Source: Burkholderiales bacterium (GTDB lineage Bacteria; Pseudomonadota; Gammaproteobacteria; Burkholderiales; Eutrophovitaceae). From it: a stretch of 63,269 nucleotides of DNA. Below the pieces are notes generated by a model that saw only the letters and a list, made by a program, of their open reading frames with translations, did not search any database and was not told where the DNA came from. This document shows positions 10,747-21,605 of the stretch, piece after piece (the first letter of the stretch is position 1; every line of letters begins with the position of its first letter). The stretch covers positions 1-63,269 of the forward strand of contig JAURFP010000004.1 of assembly GCA_030834275.1 (NCBI GenBank), given 5' to 3'. The translations under genes and the position numbers were made by a program.

Positions 10747-11269
10747 AAGTCGCGAGCACGCGGTTGACGCCTTCAGTAATGTGCCGGCAAGAGAGCGTCG
10801 CGCCCGAAATATTTTTTATCTCATCCCCAAGACCAAAAACTTTCCCTGGTTTTCTTCCCTTAAATTGAGCTCGCCACGCTGGATTTCTGATCTCGTAACC
10901 ATAGCTTTCTCGATATACAAGTATCTCAATTTGAAGTACCGTACCATCCTTATCAAGGGCAATCGCATAGGTGATGAACTGATGCTTTCCAATCACCTCA
11001 TCAACTACAAAATATCCAGAGGGTTCCCCGTCTCGAAAAACTTTCCAAACTGGCAAGACATCTCTTTCGACCTGCACCTTTGAGGCCACCTTTATAGCAT
11101 TACGGACGGCACCATCAAGACTTAGATCCGCGCGCTCAAAGTGAGCGGATTTACCAAACATAATTTTTTGCGCCTGCTCAACTGTCATGTACTCCGCCGC
11201 AAAAACTGGTGACGCCGCAGCGATGCCGACTAGTGGGAGCGCTGCAATTTTGATCCAATCATGTTCCAT
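10721..11269 (-). CDS. Exported FMN-binding domain protein (probable ApbE substrate)
   Basis: Signal peptide; 'EIKNISGATLSCRHITEGV' matches the SGAT-type covalent flavinylation motif; 26-nt overlap with apbE. Confidence 0.85.
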   Translation of the reverse strand: MEHDWIKIAALPLVGIAAASPVFAAEYMTVEQAQKIMFGKSAHFERADLSLDGAVRNAIKVASKVQVERDVLPVWKVFRDGEPSGYFVVDEVIGKHQFITYAIALDKDGTVLQIEILVYRESYGYEIRNPAWRAQFKGRKPGKVFGLGDEIKNISGATLSCRHITEGVNRVLATYDLLLRDH

Positions 11270-11282
11270 AAAAATTTACGTC

Positions 11283-12263
11283 TCAGATACTTGTGGACAG
11301 GACGACCTTACCACTAACTTTTTTTTGCATTAAATCATTTAATGCACTAGCAGCTTGAGACAAAGGATAAACCTTATGGATGTGAGGCCGAACAAGGCCC
11401 TTCTCATACATCTGTACAAGCTCGCGATTATTTTGGTTATTTAGATCTGACTCCCTTCGAGTAAACTCACCCCAGAACACACCTACAATAGAGCAGTTTT
11501 TTAATAGCGCAAGGTTGAGCGGGATTTTTGGAATTGACCCTGCCGCAAATCCGACAACTAAGAATCTCCCCTTCCACGCCATATCTCGAATAGCCAACTC
11601 AGATGTGGCTCCGCCAACCGGATCATAAATAACGTCCACACCCCTGCCGCCTGTTATTTCCTTAACACGCTGCCGGAAATCCTGATCAGCGTAATTGATT
11701 AGATCATCTGCACCGTTCGATTGACAAATCTGGAGTTTTTCCTCGCTAGAGGCAGCGGCGATTACCCGAGCTCCCATCGCTTTGCCCAGTTGGACTGCAG
11801 CAAGCCCCACGCCACCAGAGGCGCCAAGTACGAGTAGCGTTTCGCCAGATTGAAGCGCGGCACGATCTTTCAACGCGTGGTAACTCGTACCGTAGGTCAG
11901 TATAAAAGCTGATGCTTCTTCAAAATTCATTTGATCTGAAATCGGGATAAGCCGATCAGAACCGACCACCATTTCCTCGGCAAATCCTCCCCAAGTGTTA
12001 AAAGCAATGACTCGATCACCGACCTTTACATTAGTGACACCAGTCCCAACGCTTTTGATCACCCCAGCAACTTCCCCCCCGGGGGAAAATGGTAGATCTG
12101 GTTTGTATTGATACTTTCCCTGAATGATTAACGTATCTGGAAAATTGACACCACAAGCTTTTACCGATAACAAAACCTCACCCTCAGCAGGAATCGGTGA
12201 CTCCACCTCCTCAACGACCAATGAATCAGGCATCCCTAAAGTCTTACATAACACCGCACGCAT
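11283..12263 (-). CDS. NADPH:quinone oxidoreductase family (zinc-less MDR superfamily)
   Basis: 'GEVAGVIKSVGTGVTNVKVGDRVIAF', 'LLVLGASGGVGLAAVQLGKAMGARVIAAASS'. Confidence 0.92.
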   Translation of the reverse strand: MRAVLCKTLGMPDSLVVEEVESPIPAEGEVLLSVKACGVNFPDTLIIQGKYQYKPDLPFSPGGEVAGVIKSVGTGVTNVKVGDRVIAFNTWGGFAEEMVVGSDRLIPISDQMNFEEASAFILTYGTSYHALKDRAALQSGETLLVLGASGGVGLAAVQLGKAMGARVIAAASSEEKLQICQSNGADDLINYADQDFRQRVKEITGGRGVDVIYDPVGGATSELAIRDMAWKGRFLVVGFAAGSIPKIPLNLALLKNCSIVGVFWGEFTRRESDLNNQNNRELVQMYEKGLVRPHIHKVYPLSQAASALNDLMQKKVSGKVVLSTSI

Positions 12264-12320
12264 TCACATTCCTCTATCCATTTTCATTTAATTCCCACAA
12301 TCGACGATTCTTTAACTTCA

Positions 12321-13394
12321 CTAACTTCCAGCACCTCTCAGAATTCGCTCAACCTGTCGCCACCCTGCCTCAGCCATCGGCTTGGCACGCCTGCCTTGTT
12401 CCTCCGCATGCGCACTCGCTGCAGTACCGTCTTTCACTCGACCCATAATCCCCTGCAAGATTCCAGCAAGTCTGAACATGTTATAGGCGATATAAAAATC
12501 CCAATCCTTGATGACATCTCGCCCCGTCTGTTCGCAGTAACTCTCTACGTATGCTTGCTCCTCTGGAATACCCGTAGTTCGATGATCCACGCCATTGATT
12601 CCCCTAAATTCACCAGGTGTTAACCGCCAATACATACAGTGATATGCAAAATCCGCTACAGGATGACCTAGGGTTGAGAGTTCCCAGTCAAGTACCGCCA
12701 GAATTCGAGGCTCTGCCTTATGGAAAATAACATTATCAAGGCGATAGTCGCCATGAACAATCGATACATCCTCATTCGTCGGAATGTTTTTTGGCAGCCA
12801 ATCAATCAAGTTCTCCATCGACTCAATATGCTCTGTTTCTGACGCTCGATACTGCTTCGTCCACCGCGCTATTTGTCGCTCGATGTAATTTCCAGGACGA
12901 CCGTAATCCTCCAAACCAACAGCTACATGATCAACAGAGTGGAGCGCCGCAATAACTCGATTTAATTCTTTGTAAATTTGATTTCGCTCTTCCGAACTAC
13001 TATCAGGCAGCGTTCCATCCCACATCACTCTCCCATCTACAAAATCCATGACGTAGAACGCAGTGCCCAAGATTGAGTCATCCTCACAGAGGCAAAATGC
13101 TTTGGCTACCGGCACATCGGTTTGGTTAAGCGCCGATATGACTCGATACTCACGATCTACCGCGTGCGCTGAGGGCAGCAACTTCCCTGGCGGCTTACGG
13201 CGCAGGACGTATTTACCGCTAGGTGACGCCAACAAAAACGTGGGGTTTGACTGCCCACCGCTAAACTGCTCAACAGTGAGTGGGCCTTGAAAACCTGGGA
13301 TTTGCTGCCGGAGATAATTCTCTAATTTTTCTGTGTCGAATTGATGCTTCTCATCAACAGCTTTTGTTCCTACAAACTGGTCATGCATGTTCAA
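12321..13394 (-). CDS. Phosphotransferase (APH/ACAD10-like) family protein
   Basis: 'VLRRKPPGKLLPSAHAVDREYRV', 'IVHGDYRLDNVIFH', 'VLDWELSTLGHPVADFAYHC'. Confidence 0.92.
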   Translation of the reverse strand: MNMHDQFVGTKAVDEKHQFDTEKLENYLRQQIPGFQGPLTVEQFSGGQSNPTFLLASPSGKYVLRRKPPGKLLPSAHAVDREYRVISALNQTDVPVAKAFCLCEDDSILGTAFYVMDFVDGRVMWDGTLPDSSSEERNQIYKELNRVIAALHSVDHVAVGLEDYGRPGNYIERQIARWTKQYRASETEHIESMENLIDWLPKNIPTNEDVSIVHGDYRLDNVIFHKAEPRILAVLDWELSTLGHPVADFAYHCMYWRLTPGEFRGINGVDHRTTGIPEEQAYVESYCEQTGRDVIKDWDFYIAYNMFRLAGILQGIMGRVKDGTAASAHAEEQGRRAKPMAEAGWRQVERILRGAGS

Positions 13395-13467
13395 TCTTCT
13401 CCTATACCCCTAATTATCGCATGCTCTCGACGTGCTAGACTGGTGGACTGAAATTCTAGGTAAAGCG

Positions 13468-14310
13468 ATGAACATTTTCAAAGGAAAGGTAGCGGTAATC
13501 ACCGGTGGAGCGAGTGGGCTCGGATATGCTATGGCCTCACGTTTCCTGAAAGAAGGAATGCGTCTTGTGATTGCGGATATTGAAGAGCCAAGGCTCCAAA
13601 GCGCGGTACGCCAACTGAAAGATGCTGGTGGAAAAGTACTAGGAGTAGCGTGTGATGTCTCACAGGGCTCTGACGTTGAAAATCTAGCTAAAAAGACACT
13701 TGAGGAATTTGGCAGTTGCCATATTATTTGCAATAACGCGGGCGTGGCACCCAGTGGTGTTATTTGGGAGCACACAACGGAAGATTGGCAATGGGCAATG
13801 GGGCCCAACGTGTGGGGAGTGATCCACGGCGTTAGAGTATTCACTCCCATTCTCATTGAGCAAAACGAGCCCGCGCATATAGTGAACACAGCTTCCGTAT
13901 CGGGATTGCTATCTTTCGCCGGAATGGGGCTTTATTGTATGACCAAGCATGCAGTTGTTACCATGACGGAATGCCTCAAGCATGATCTCTCATTAGCAAC
14001 AGAGCTCGTTAAATGTTCGGTGTTGTGCCCCGCTTACGTCCCAACACAAATTGCAGAATCAGAAAGAAACCGCCCAAAAAATCTTACAAGTAATAGAACG
14101 AAAACAGACGAAGATATTGCAAGAGAAAATAATCTCAGAAAGGCTGTGATCTCTGGAAGAATTTCAGCTGAAACAGTTGCCGATCAAGTTCTGACGGCAA
14201 TCATTGATGAAAAGTTCTACATTCTTCCCCATGAAAAAATAAAAGGGGCCATAGAGTCACGAATGCAAGATATTCTACAGGACAGAACGCCTTTAGATAC
14301 ATCCAGATAA
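13468..14310 (+). CDS. SDR family oxidoreductase
   Basis: 'MNIFKGKVAVITGGASGLGYAMA', 'NNAGVAPSG', 'YCMTKHAVV'; ORF track starts at 13432, ATG at 13468 preferred. Confidence 0.9.
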   Translation: MNIFKGKVAVITGGASGLGYAMASRFLKEGMRLVIADIEEPRLQSAVRQLKDAGGKVLGVACDVSQGSDVENLAKKTLEEFGSCHIICNNAGVAPSGVIWEHTTEDWQWAMGPNVWGVIHGVRVFTPILIEQNEPAHIVNTASVSGLLSFAGMGLYCMTKHAVVTMTECLKHDLSLATELVKCSVLCPAYVPTQIAESERNRPKNLTSNRTKTDEDIARENNLRKAVISGRISAETVADQVLTAIIDEKFYILPHEKIKGAIESRMQDILQDRTPLDTSR

Positions 14311-14391
14311 CGGGCATCAATTGAGTAGAGATTTTCTCGTTTCAGAGATAAAATGCGCGCCCTAAAGATAAACGATTAACGAGAAAAATAA

Positions 14392-15996
14392 GTGGAAGCG
14401 CCTGAACTCCAAATAAAAGAAACCCGTAGACGCCGCACGTTTGCAATTATTTCGCACCCTGACGCGGGGAAAACAACTCTTACTGAGAAACTACTTCTAT
14501 TTGGTGGAGCAATCCAAGCTGCGGGTACCGTCAAAGCGAGGAAATCCAGCAAGTATGCAACTTCCGACTGGATGGCAATTGAGAAAGAAAGAGGAATATC
14601 CGTTGCAAGCTCAGTTATGCAGTTTGAGTACAAAGATTGTGTTATCAATCTCCTCGATACCCCAGGTCACCGAGATTTCTCGGAAGATACATACCGCGTT
14701 CTTACTGCAGTGGATGCCGCACTCATGGTTATTGATTGCACGAAAGGCGTTGAACCTCAGACTATCAAACTACTTGAGGTTTGTCGCCAGCGGAACACTC
14801 CAATCATCACCTTCATCAACAAGCTCGACCGGGAAGGTAAGCATCCTTTAGAGTTAATTGACGAAATTGAGAGCGTAATGAACATTCATTGCGCGCCTAT
14901 TACTTGGCCCGTTGGAATGGGAAAGCGGCTGGGTGGTATCTACGATATCGGCAAAGACGAGATACTCGTATTTGACCCGGAGGCAAGTGATCAAAAAAAT
15001 GTGAAAGTTCTAAAGGGTTTGGGAGACGATGCGCTTCGCGGAAAATTCAGCTCGGAAATTGATGATACAGAGGAGGAGATTTCACTGATTAAAGAGGATG
15101 GCCGAGCATTTGACACTGAACACTTTTTAGAGGGTGAGCTCACCCCAGTTTTTTTTGGTTCCGCAATGAATAATTTTGGGGTGGTCAAAGTCTTAGACGC
15201 GCTCGTCGAGGAAGCGCCAGCGCCGAAACCCAGAAAATCAATAGAAAGAACCGTGGCGCCTGAAGAAGAAAATTTCTCGGCGTTTGTCTTTAAGATTCAA
15301 GCAAACATGGACCCGCAACACCGAGATCGTATAGCGTTTCTGAGGATATGCTCCGGCCGATTCAATCGTGGAATGAAACTCACTCATGTCCGGAGCGGTA
15401 AAGACATACGAGCAAGCCAGGTAGTGAGCTTTCTATCTCAAAGACGAGAGACCGTCGAAGACGCGTGGCCAGGCGATATCATTGGACTCCTCAATCATGG
15501 AAGCATCGATATTGGCGATACCTTCACCGTTGGTGAAAAACTTAATTTCACAGGAATACCTTACTTTGCTCCCGAACTTTTCCAAGGAGTAACTTTAAGG
15601 GATCCACTCAAGAGCAAGCAATTACAAAAGGGCCTTCAGCAGCTAGGGGAGGAAGGGGCGATACAGGTGTTCAAGCCGATTGTCGGAAACGAAATCATCC
15701 TTGGAGCCGTAGGTCTACTCCAATTCGAGGTTGTGGCACACCGACTGAAAGCGGAGTATGGAGTTGACGCGACGACACGCTCGATGAGCTTCTATGGTGC
15801 ACGTTGGGTTACCAGCGAGAATAGTAGGAAACTTATCGATTTCGAAAAACAATTAGCGGGTAACCTGGCTCACGATGCCTCTGGAAGCTTGACGTATATG
15901 GCAACATCAAAACCCAACCTTGACTTAACAATGGAGCGTTGGCCAGATATTAAATTTCACAGTATCCGAGAACACGCACAAAAACTCGCAAGCTAG
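14392..15996 (+). CDS. prfC: Peptide chain release factor 3
   Basis: GTPase motifs '[15 protein letters not shown]', '[17 protein letters not shown]', 'NKLDREGK'; length and C-terminus as in RF3; GTG start. Confidence 0.95.
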   Translation: MEAPELQIKETRRRRTFAIISHPDAGKTTLTEKLLLFGGAIQAAGTVKARKSSKYATSDWMAIEKERGISVASSVMQFEYKDCVINLLDTPGHRDFSEDTYRVLTAVDAALMVIDCTKGVEPQTIKLLEVCRQRNTPIITFINKLDREGKHPLELIDEIESVMNIHCAPITWPVGMGKRLGGIYDIGKDEILVFDPEASDQKNVKVLKGLGDDALRGKFSSEIDDTEEEISLIKEDGRAFDTEHFLEGELTPVFFGSAMNNFGVVKVLDALVEEAPAPKPRKSIERTVAPEEENFSAFVFKIQANMDPQHRDRIAFLRICSGRFNRGMKLTHVRSGKDIRASQVVSFLSQRRETVEDAWPGDIIGLLNHGSIDIGDTFTVGEKLNFTGIPYFAPELFQGVTLRDPLKSKQLQKGLQQLGEEGAIQVFKPIVGNEIILGAVGLLQFEVVAHRLKAEYGVDATTRSMSFYGARWVTSENSRKLIDFEKQLAGNLAHDASGSLTYMATSKPNLDLTMERWPDIKFHSIREHAQKLAS

Positions 15997-17195
15997 CGTT
16001 TGTTTCGAATAATAAAATCCTTCATTCGAGAAATTCCAGCTGTAATATTTTCATTCGAAGCCGCATAGCTAAATCGCACATGCTGCCCATCACCTGGAAC
16101 TCTTGGCCCGAAGTGGATATCCGCCAACACTGCCACGCCCGTTTCATTCAGTAAACGTTTCCTAAATTCCTCCGAATCTTTAACGCCAATCATTTCGCAA
16201 GCCTCAGTAACGTTCGGCCAGGCGTAAAACCCGCCACCCGGAGACAAACAAGTCACTCCAGGGACATCATTTAAAAGACCCACGATTAACGCACGTCTTT
16301 CAAGGAACTTCTCACGCATAAAAGTTGCGCCACTCTGATCTCCACTGAAAGCCTCAACCCCCGCCCACTGACTGATTTGTGAAGCGCAAGACTCGGTATT
16401 GGTCACCCACTTCGTAAATACCGGAGCAAGCGCGCGATTAGCTGCAAACCCTAGCCGCCAACCGGTCATCGCCCAAGTCTTCGACGCACCATCACAGACG
16501 ATCGTTCTATCCAATATCTCTGGAAAACTGGCGAGTGAAGTAAAAGACTCTTCGTAACACAGCTGAGAATATATTTCATCCGAGAATATCCAAATATTTG
16601 GATGCTCTTTCAATATGTCGACGATTACCTGGAGATCTTTCTTAGGAACGATCCCACCAGTCGGGTTCTGCGGCGAATTCAAGATTATTAACTTCGTTCG
16701 GTCGGTGATTTTCTCGTTGAGTTCGTTCGGATCAAAACTGAACCCACGGGCTTCTCTAAGCTGGATAGGCACTGGCACCGCACCGTTCGCCTTAATTTGA
16801 GACTCATAGATCGGGAAACCAGGGTTCGGGTATATCACTTCATCATTCTTGCCAAAGTCAGTTGTAGCAAGAATCGAATACATAATAAACGGCTTTGCTC
16901 CAGCCCCAACAACAATATCATTGGCCTCAAAGCTCGTTCCCCTCGTTTGGTTCAAGTACCCACAAATTGCCTCTCTCACCTCGACTATTCCGGCTGATGG
17001 GGTGTATCCGTGCTTGCCCGCCTTGATCGCCTCTATACCCGCTTGCTGGATATTTTCCGGGGTGGGAAAATCTGGTTGCCCGATACAAAAGGACAAGATG
17101 TCCTTACCTTGCCGCTGAAGTTCACTAACTTCTGCTAAAACTACGAACGCATTCTCTGTTCCAAGACCGCTCGAACGTTGTGAGATTGAAGGCAT
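15993..17195 (-). CDS. PLP-dependent aminotransferase class I/II
   Basis: '[19 protein letters not shown]', '[11 protein letters not shown]', '[18 protein letters not shown]'. Confidence 0.92.
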   Translation of the reverse strand: MPSISQRSSGLGTENAFVVLAEVSELQRQGKDILSFCIGQPDFPTPENIQQAGIEAIKAGKHGYTPSAGIVEVREAICGYLNQTRGTSFEANDIVVGAGAKPFIMYSILATTDFGKNDEVIYPNPGFPIYESQIKANGAVPVPIQLREARGFSFDPNELNEKITDRTKLIILNSPQNPTGGIVPKKDLQVIVDILKEHPNIWIFSDEIYSQLCYEESFTSLASFPEILDRTIVCDGASKTWAMTGWRLGFAANRALAPVFTKWVTNTESCASQISQWAGVEAFSGDQSGATFMREKFLERRALIVGLLNDVPGVTCLSPGGGFYAWPNVTEACEMIGVKDSEEFRKRLLNETGVAVLADIHFGPRVPGDGQHVRFSYAASNENITAGISRMKDFIIRNKR

Positions 17196-17439
17196 CTTTA
17201 ATTCCCCGGTTGACCTAACTGCGCATTTTCCAAAAAAGTTTCGCGCCCGCGATTTTAAAGGCGCTGAGTCTACATCAAAAAATGTCTTCGCAGAAGGTCA
17301 GGATATGTACTCGTCTGGTGCCGATAAGATAGTTCCCGCATGAAAACAGGCCCCCAATCACGGAAATTAGAGGCGAATCCTGCTAAAGTACCTATTGATT
17401 CAGAAGAAATTAGCAACACCACTGATGGAAGGATCGGAA

Positions 17440-18570
17440 ATGTCTGAAAACAAAGATAAAAAAACTGCAGAGAAGGCGGAAAACCCGTCTCGAAGAAATC
17501 TCATTAAGTCGACGATTGGCGCAGCGATTATTGCAGCTCCTTTTATTCGAAATGCGGAGGCTGCAAAAACTACAACGTGGAAAGTGCAAACGAGTTGGGA
17601 CGCCGGAACAACCGGATATAAGCTATTTGAAACTTGGGCTAACAGCTTCAAAGAAAAATCAGGGGGCGAACTCGATATTAAGCCTTTCGCAGCCAGGTCT
17701 GTCGCAGCTGATAATAGCGCGCTATTCGACGCGGTGAGAACTGGAGTACTCCAGGCAATGAATCCATTTACGATTTATTGGTCGGGAAAAATTCCAGCAT
17801 CCGTATTCCTGACTTCCTACCCTGCTGGACCAGATCAAACAAGCCACTGGGACACCATGTTCTATGGCCTGGGAATGCTCGAAATGACGAGAGATATCTT
17901 CAAGAAAAAAGGTCTCTTCTACGTTGGACCAATTCAGCACGATGCCAACATCATCCACTCCAAAAAAGCGGTAAATAGTTTGGCGGACCTCAAGGGGATG
18001 AAAATTCGTTTACCTGGCGGAATGGTTTCGCAAGTATTCGATAAGTTTGGCGCCAGCACAACGAGTCTGCCAAGCTCCGATATCTATCCGGCCCTCGAAA
18101 AAGGTACAGTGGACGCTGCCGACTATGTCGGACCAGCGATCAACTATGACTTGGGATTCGCAGAAGTTACTAAGTTTATTATTTGTGTGGGGCCTCCAGG
18201 ACAAACTTCACTCTACCAACCGGTAGACCTGATGGACTTAACGGTTAACATGCAAGCGTGGAAGCGTCTCTCCAACAAAATGAAAGTTTTTGTTGAAGAG
18301 CAGGTACAGACCTACTCCGTGCATCATTACGTTACCATTCAGAATGCCAATACCGTAGCAATGAATAAATTCCTAAGCAAAGGAACGACGGTCTCTCGCC
18401 TATCATCAGAAGACGTTGGAAAATTCCGTAAAGCGGCGATTCCTGTTTGGTACGAGTGGGCAAAAAAGGACAAAGACGCTTCGAAAATTTTCAAGTTGCA
18501 GCAAGACTTTATGCTCAACCCCTACATGGGTTACCTAACCAACGCTGACGTGAAGGGTATGAAGCTTTGA
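17440..18570 (+). CDS. dctP: TRAP transporter substrate-binding protein (DctP family), Tat-type leader
   Basis: 'SRRNLIKSTIGAAIIAAPFIRNAEA' leader, 'KIRLPGGMVSQVFDKFGAS', 'DAADYVGP'; internal ATG at 17440 preferred over 17395. Confidence 0.9.
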   Translation: MSENKDKKTAEKAENPSRRNLIKSTIGAAIIAAPFIRNAEAAKTTTWKVQTSWDAGTTGYKLFETWANSFKEKSGGELDIKPFAARSVAADNSALFDAVRTGVLQAMNPFTIYWSGKIPASVFLTSYPAGPDQTSHWDTMFYGLGMLEMTRDIFKKKGLFYVGPIQHDANIIHSKKAVNSLADLKGMKIRLPGGMVSQVFDKFGASTTSLPSSDIYPALEKGTVDAADYVGPAINYDLGFAEVTKFIICVGPPGQTSLYQPVDLMDLTVNMQAWKRLSNKMKVFVEEQVQTYSVHHYVTIQNANTVAMNKFLSKGTTVSRLSSEDVGKFRKAAIPVWYEWAKKDKDASKIFKLQQDFMLNPYMGYLTNADVKGMKL

Positions 18571-18593
18571 TAAGAAGATTTTCATAAACTCGA

Positions 18594-18626
18594 TTTAACG
18601 GCGGATAACATTTATCCGCCGTTAAA
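18594..18626 (+). other. Perfect 15-bp stem / 3-nt loop hairpin between dctP and dctQ
   Basis: tttaacggcggataa-cat-ttatccgccgttaaa; no T-tract follows. Confidence 0.9.
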
Positions 18627-18655
18627 GTATCCAGATCAATCCGGAGAAAACTGTT

Positions 18656-19297
18656 ATGGATCAAACCACCAATTTTGTACTCCCCCACTGGATTTACTGG
18701 GGATGGCTAGCGATCATGCCGCTGATATTCATGGGGATATCTAAAGGCGCGCGTATCAATGAGCTTGCCCCGAAAAATAGTGAATATGCGGCTAGTACGT
18801 TGACAAAGTTTCTTGACTGGACATCAAATGCATCGGGATTATTCGTGGCCCTTTGGACTGTGAACGCGGTTTGTGTTTACTTTTATGAAGTCATTGCTCG
18901 CTACGTTTTTGACGCCCCAACGATTTGGGCACACCAATCCTCTTACCTTCTTTTTGGTATGCAATACCTCTTGGCCGGTGGATTTGCGTTGCTGCACGGC
19001 GACCATGTTCGGGTAGATGTTGTCTATATTAAGTTACCGAAGCTTGGACAAATTGGGATGGATATTTTTACCTCAATATTTTTCTTCATTTTCTCGCTTG
19101 CCTTAGCTGGAACCTGTTGGCGATTCTTCCTTGACTCTTGGGATATGGCAGAAGTCACCGAGGAAACCTGGCAAATTCAAATGTATCCAGTGAAAGGAAT
19201 GATGGTACTCGGGGCCACTCTCTTGACCCTTGCAGGAATCTCAAAGCTGATCAAAGATATTCAACTCTTCAGAAAAACGGCTGGAGGTGCAGCATGA
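18656..19297 (+). CDS. dctQ: TRAP transporter small permease
   Basis: 'YEVIARYVFDAPTIWAHQSSYLLFGMQYLLAGGFALLHGDHVRVDVVY' DctQ signature. Confidence 0.9.
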   Translation: MDQTTNFVLPHWIYWGWLAIMPLIFMGISKGARINELAPKNSEYAASTLTKFLDWTSNASGLFVALWTVNAVCVYFYEVIARYVFDAPTIWAHQSSYLLFGMQYLLAGGFALLHGDHVRVDVVYIKLPKLGQIGMDIFTSIFFFIFSLALAGTCWRFFLDSWDMAEVTEETWQIQMYPVKGMMVLGATLLTLAGISKLIKDIQLFRKTAGGAA

Positions 19298-20826
19298 GTA
19301 CCTCAACTATATCTCCAAATACTCAAAGCACGGGTGGGCTTTGGAAATGGGTAATGATCCTCGGAACGGTTGGACTGCTCTTCATCTGCTTCGTCGAGTT
19401 CATTAATATCCTCTTTTACGATCCTTACGAGGAGGAACGATTTCTTTTCTCGCTCTCTGAAATCTTGATGGACACAGAGATCGAGGCGCTTACGTTCTTG
19501 ATGTTTGGATCTCTGGCACTGCTGCTGATGGCGGGTCTACCGATGGCCTTTGTCGTTGGTGGGCTTGGAGTCGTCTTTATTTACCTTGTCGGCGGACAAA
19601 CGATGGTCAACATCATCCCGACGAGAATCTTCCCGTTAATGTCAAACCCCGATCTTGCGGCAATTCCACTCTTTATCTTTATGGCTTCGATGCTAGAAAA
19701 GGCAGGCCTTATCGAAGAAATGTTTGATGTCGTTTATAAATGGATGGGAGGCCTTAGCGGAGGACTTGCTGCAGCAACTATTCTTGCATCAACCATTCTC
19801 GCGGCTATGGTTGGCGTCATCGGCGCTGCCGTTGTAACGATGGGTATTATCGCTTTGCCTGCGATGTTAAAGCGTAAATACGACCATAAAATTGCGCTGG
19901 GCTCAATCATGGCTGGGGGAACTCTGGGAATTTTGATTCCACCGTCGATTCTCGCGATCTTGTATGCAGTGATCGCGCAACAGTCAGTTGGGCAGCTCTA
20001 TCTTGGATCTTTAGTGCCTGGCCTCATGCTCTCGGGACTTTACATCGCCTATGTAGTTATACGTTCTCTTCTCAACCCCAAACTTGGACCACCACTGCCG
20101 AAAGAGGAGCGTGTAGGTTTCGGAGAAAAACTGAGACTCTTTAAAAATCTGCTGGCACCGATCGTACTTGTCTTTCTAGTGTTAGGACTTCTCTTTGGAG
20201 GAATAGCAACTCCTGTCGAGGCCGCTGGGATCGGGTCATTCGGGGCGATGATTGTGTCGATGATGCATAAACGTTTCTCGCTCGAAGCCTTACGAGACGC
20301 GTCGATCACAACTGCTCGAGCATCAGCGATGGTGTTGTGGATCATTTTTGGGGCATCAGTATTTGTTGGATTTTTTATCCTTCAAGGTGGTCAGGATTTC
20401 ATCACCGAGACCATCTTGGGCACCGGACTAAGCCCATACGGAGTACTACTCCTAATGTTGCTGATTCTTTTCTTCTTGGGAATGTTTCTTGATTGGGTAG
20501 GTATTCTGTTACTAACAGTTCCAATTTTCGTACCTATCATTCAGTCACTAACCTTCGATGGACTCTTTGGAATGCCTGGCGTTAGCAGCGACGTGGTGGT
20601 TTTATGGTTTGGTGTGATTTACTTAGTGAACATGCAGATGTCCTTCCTAAGCCCACCGTTTGGCTATGCACTTTTTTACTTGAGAGGTGTTTGTCCTCCT
20701 GAAATTAGTATGGCTACGATTTTCAAATCTGCATTGGTCTTCTTAGCGATTCAGGTTTTGGCCGTCTTCCTGTGTGTGGTATTCCCTGCAATCATTACTT
20801 GGTTACCCCAAGTGGTTTATGGGTAA
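19294..20826 (+). CDS. dctM: TRAP transporter large permease
   Basis: 'ATILASTILAAMVGVIGAAVVTMGIIALPAMLKRKYDHKIALGSIMAGGTLGILIPPS'; ATGA overlap with dctQ, so start set at 19294 rather than 19138. Confidence 0.92.
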   Translation: MSTSTISPNTQSTGGLWKWVMILGTVGLLFICFVEFINILFYDPYEEERFLFSLSEILMDTEIEALTFLMFGSLALLLMAGLPMAFVVGGLGVVFIYLVGGQTMVNIIPTRIFPLMSNPDLAAIPLFIFMASMLEKAGLIEEMFDVVYKWMGGLSGGLAAATILASTILAAMVGVIGAAVVTMGIIALPAMLKRKYDHKIALGSIMAGGTLGILIPPSILAILYAVIAQQSVGQLYLGSLVPGLMLSGLYIAYVVIRSLLNPKLGPPLPKEERVGFGEKLRLFKNLLAPIVLVFLVLGLLFGGIATPVEAAGIGSFGAMIVSMMHKRFSLEALRDASITTARASAMVLWIIFGASVFVGFFILQGGQDFITETILGTGLSPYGVLLLMLLILFFLGMFLDWVGILLLTVPIFVPIIQSLTFDGLFGMPGVSSDVVVLWFGVIYLVNMQMSFLSPPFGYALFYLRGVCPPEISMATIFKSALVFLAIQVLAVFLCVVFPAIITWLPQVVYG

Positions 20827-20842
20827 CGATAAAAGACAAAAC

Positions 20843-20871
20843 AAAAAAGCCCGACGATGTCGGGCTTTTTT
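20843..20871 (+). terminator. Bidirectional rho-independent terminator
   Basis: aaaaaagcccgacgatgtcgggctttttt between convergent dctM and tonB. Confidence 0.9.
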
Positions 20872-20886
20872 GTTTAATCATTAATA

Positions 20887-21591
20887 CTAAGACTTCGACC
20901 ACGGATCTATTTTAAAAATAAATCGCTGGATAAATTGGGGTCCTTTTTCGCAAAAACGTCTGAACTGCCAACCCTTAACCTTTTCCAGGACCTCGCTATC
21001 AAAAACACCTGGATGGTCAGCAAACACCACCTTCGCGTCTATGACGTAACCATCATCATCTACGGTTACGAGAAGTTCAATTTCACCCTCAATCTTTTGA
21101 TCCTCGGCAGTACGTGGATATACAGGAAAAGGTTTCTTGCTAACCGGGCAAGGATCTTGAAACACCGACGGTAGCGGTGGAAGCTCTTCCTCTTTTTTCT
21201 TCTTCTCGGGTTTGAGCTCCGGCTTTGGAAAAGCAATCTTCGCTGGAATCTCATTTGGCAATGGCTTCGGCTGCTCAAGACGAACTGTATTCTTTATTTG
21301 TTTGAGCTCTAACTCTGGTTTCTCTTCCTCTTTTTTTCGTATTTGATTATTTGGTTTTATCTCGGACTTAGGAAGTGGTTGGTCTAGTTTTACCGTCATC
21401 ACTGGCTTAGGTTGCGGTTTTTCAAATACATCCATTAACCCTTGCCAATTAAACCAGTAACCCCCCACTGGAAAAATAAACTCAATGATGAGCGCAATAA
21501 GAAACGCTTTCCAAAGCGCCAGACTCCTCTCAGATTGAACTTCACTACTACTCCATAGTGGAGCGATTTTTCGGTGACGACGAAAGAACAT
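20887..21591 (-). CDS. tonB: TonB family energy transducer
   Basis: One N-terminal TM, Pro/Lys/Glu-rich spacer, C-terminal 'YPRTAEDQKIEGEIELLVTVDDDGYVIDAKV' TonB-type domain. Confidence 0.85.
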   Translation of the reverse strand: MFFRRHRKIAPLWSSSEVQSERSLALWKAFLIALIIEFIFPVGGYWFNWQGLMDVFEKPQPKPVMTVKLDQPLPKSEIKPNNQIRKKEEEKPELELKQIKNTVRLEQPKPLPNEIPAKIAFPKPELKPEKKKKEEELPPLPSVFQDPCPVSKKPFPVYPRTAEDQKIEGEIELLVTVDDDGYVIDAKVVFADHPGVFDSEVLEKVKGWQFRRFCEKGPQFIQRFIFKIDPWSKS

Positions 21592-21605
21592 GAGATGTCT
21601 AAGAA

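Noticed and set aside
13410-13889. 159-aa ORF antisense to SDR at 13468..14310
   Set aside because: Shadow of a gene with clear SDR motifs.
19138-19293. N-terminal extension of dctM in the ORF track
   Set aside because: Overlaps the end of dctQ in another frame; ATG at 19294 with ATGA overlap is the likely start.
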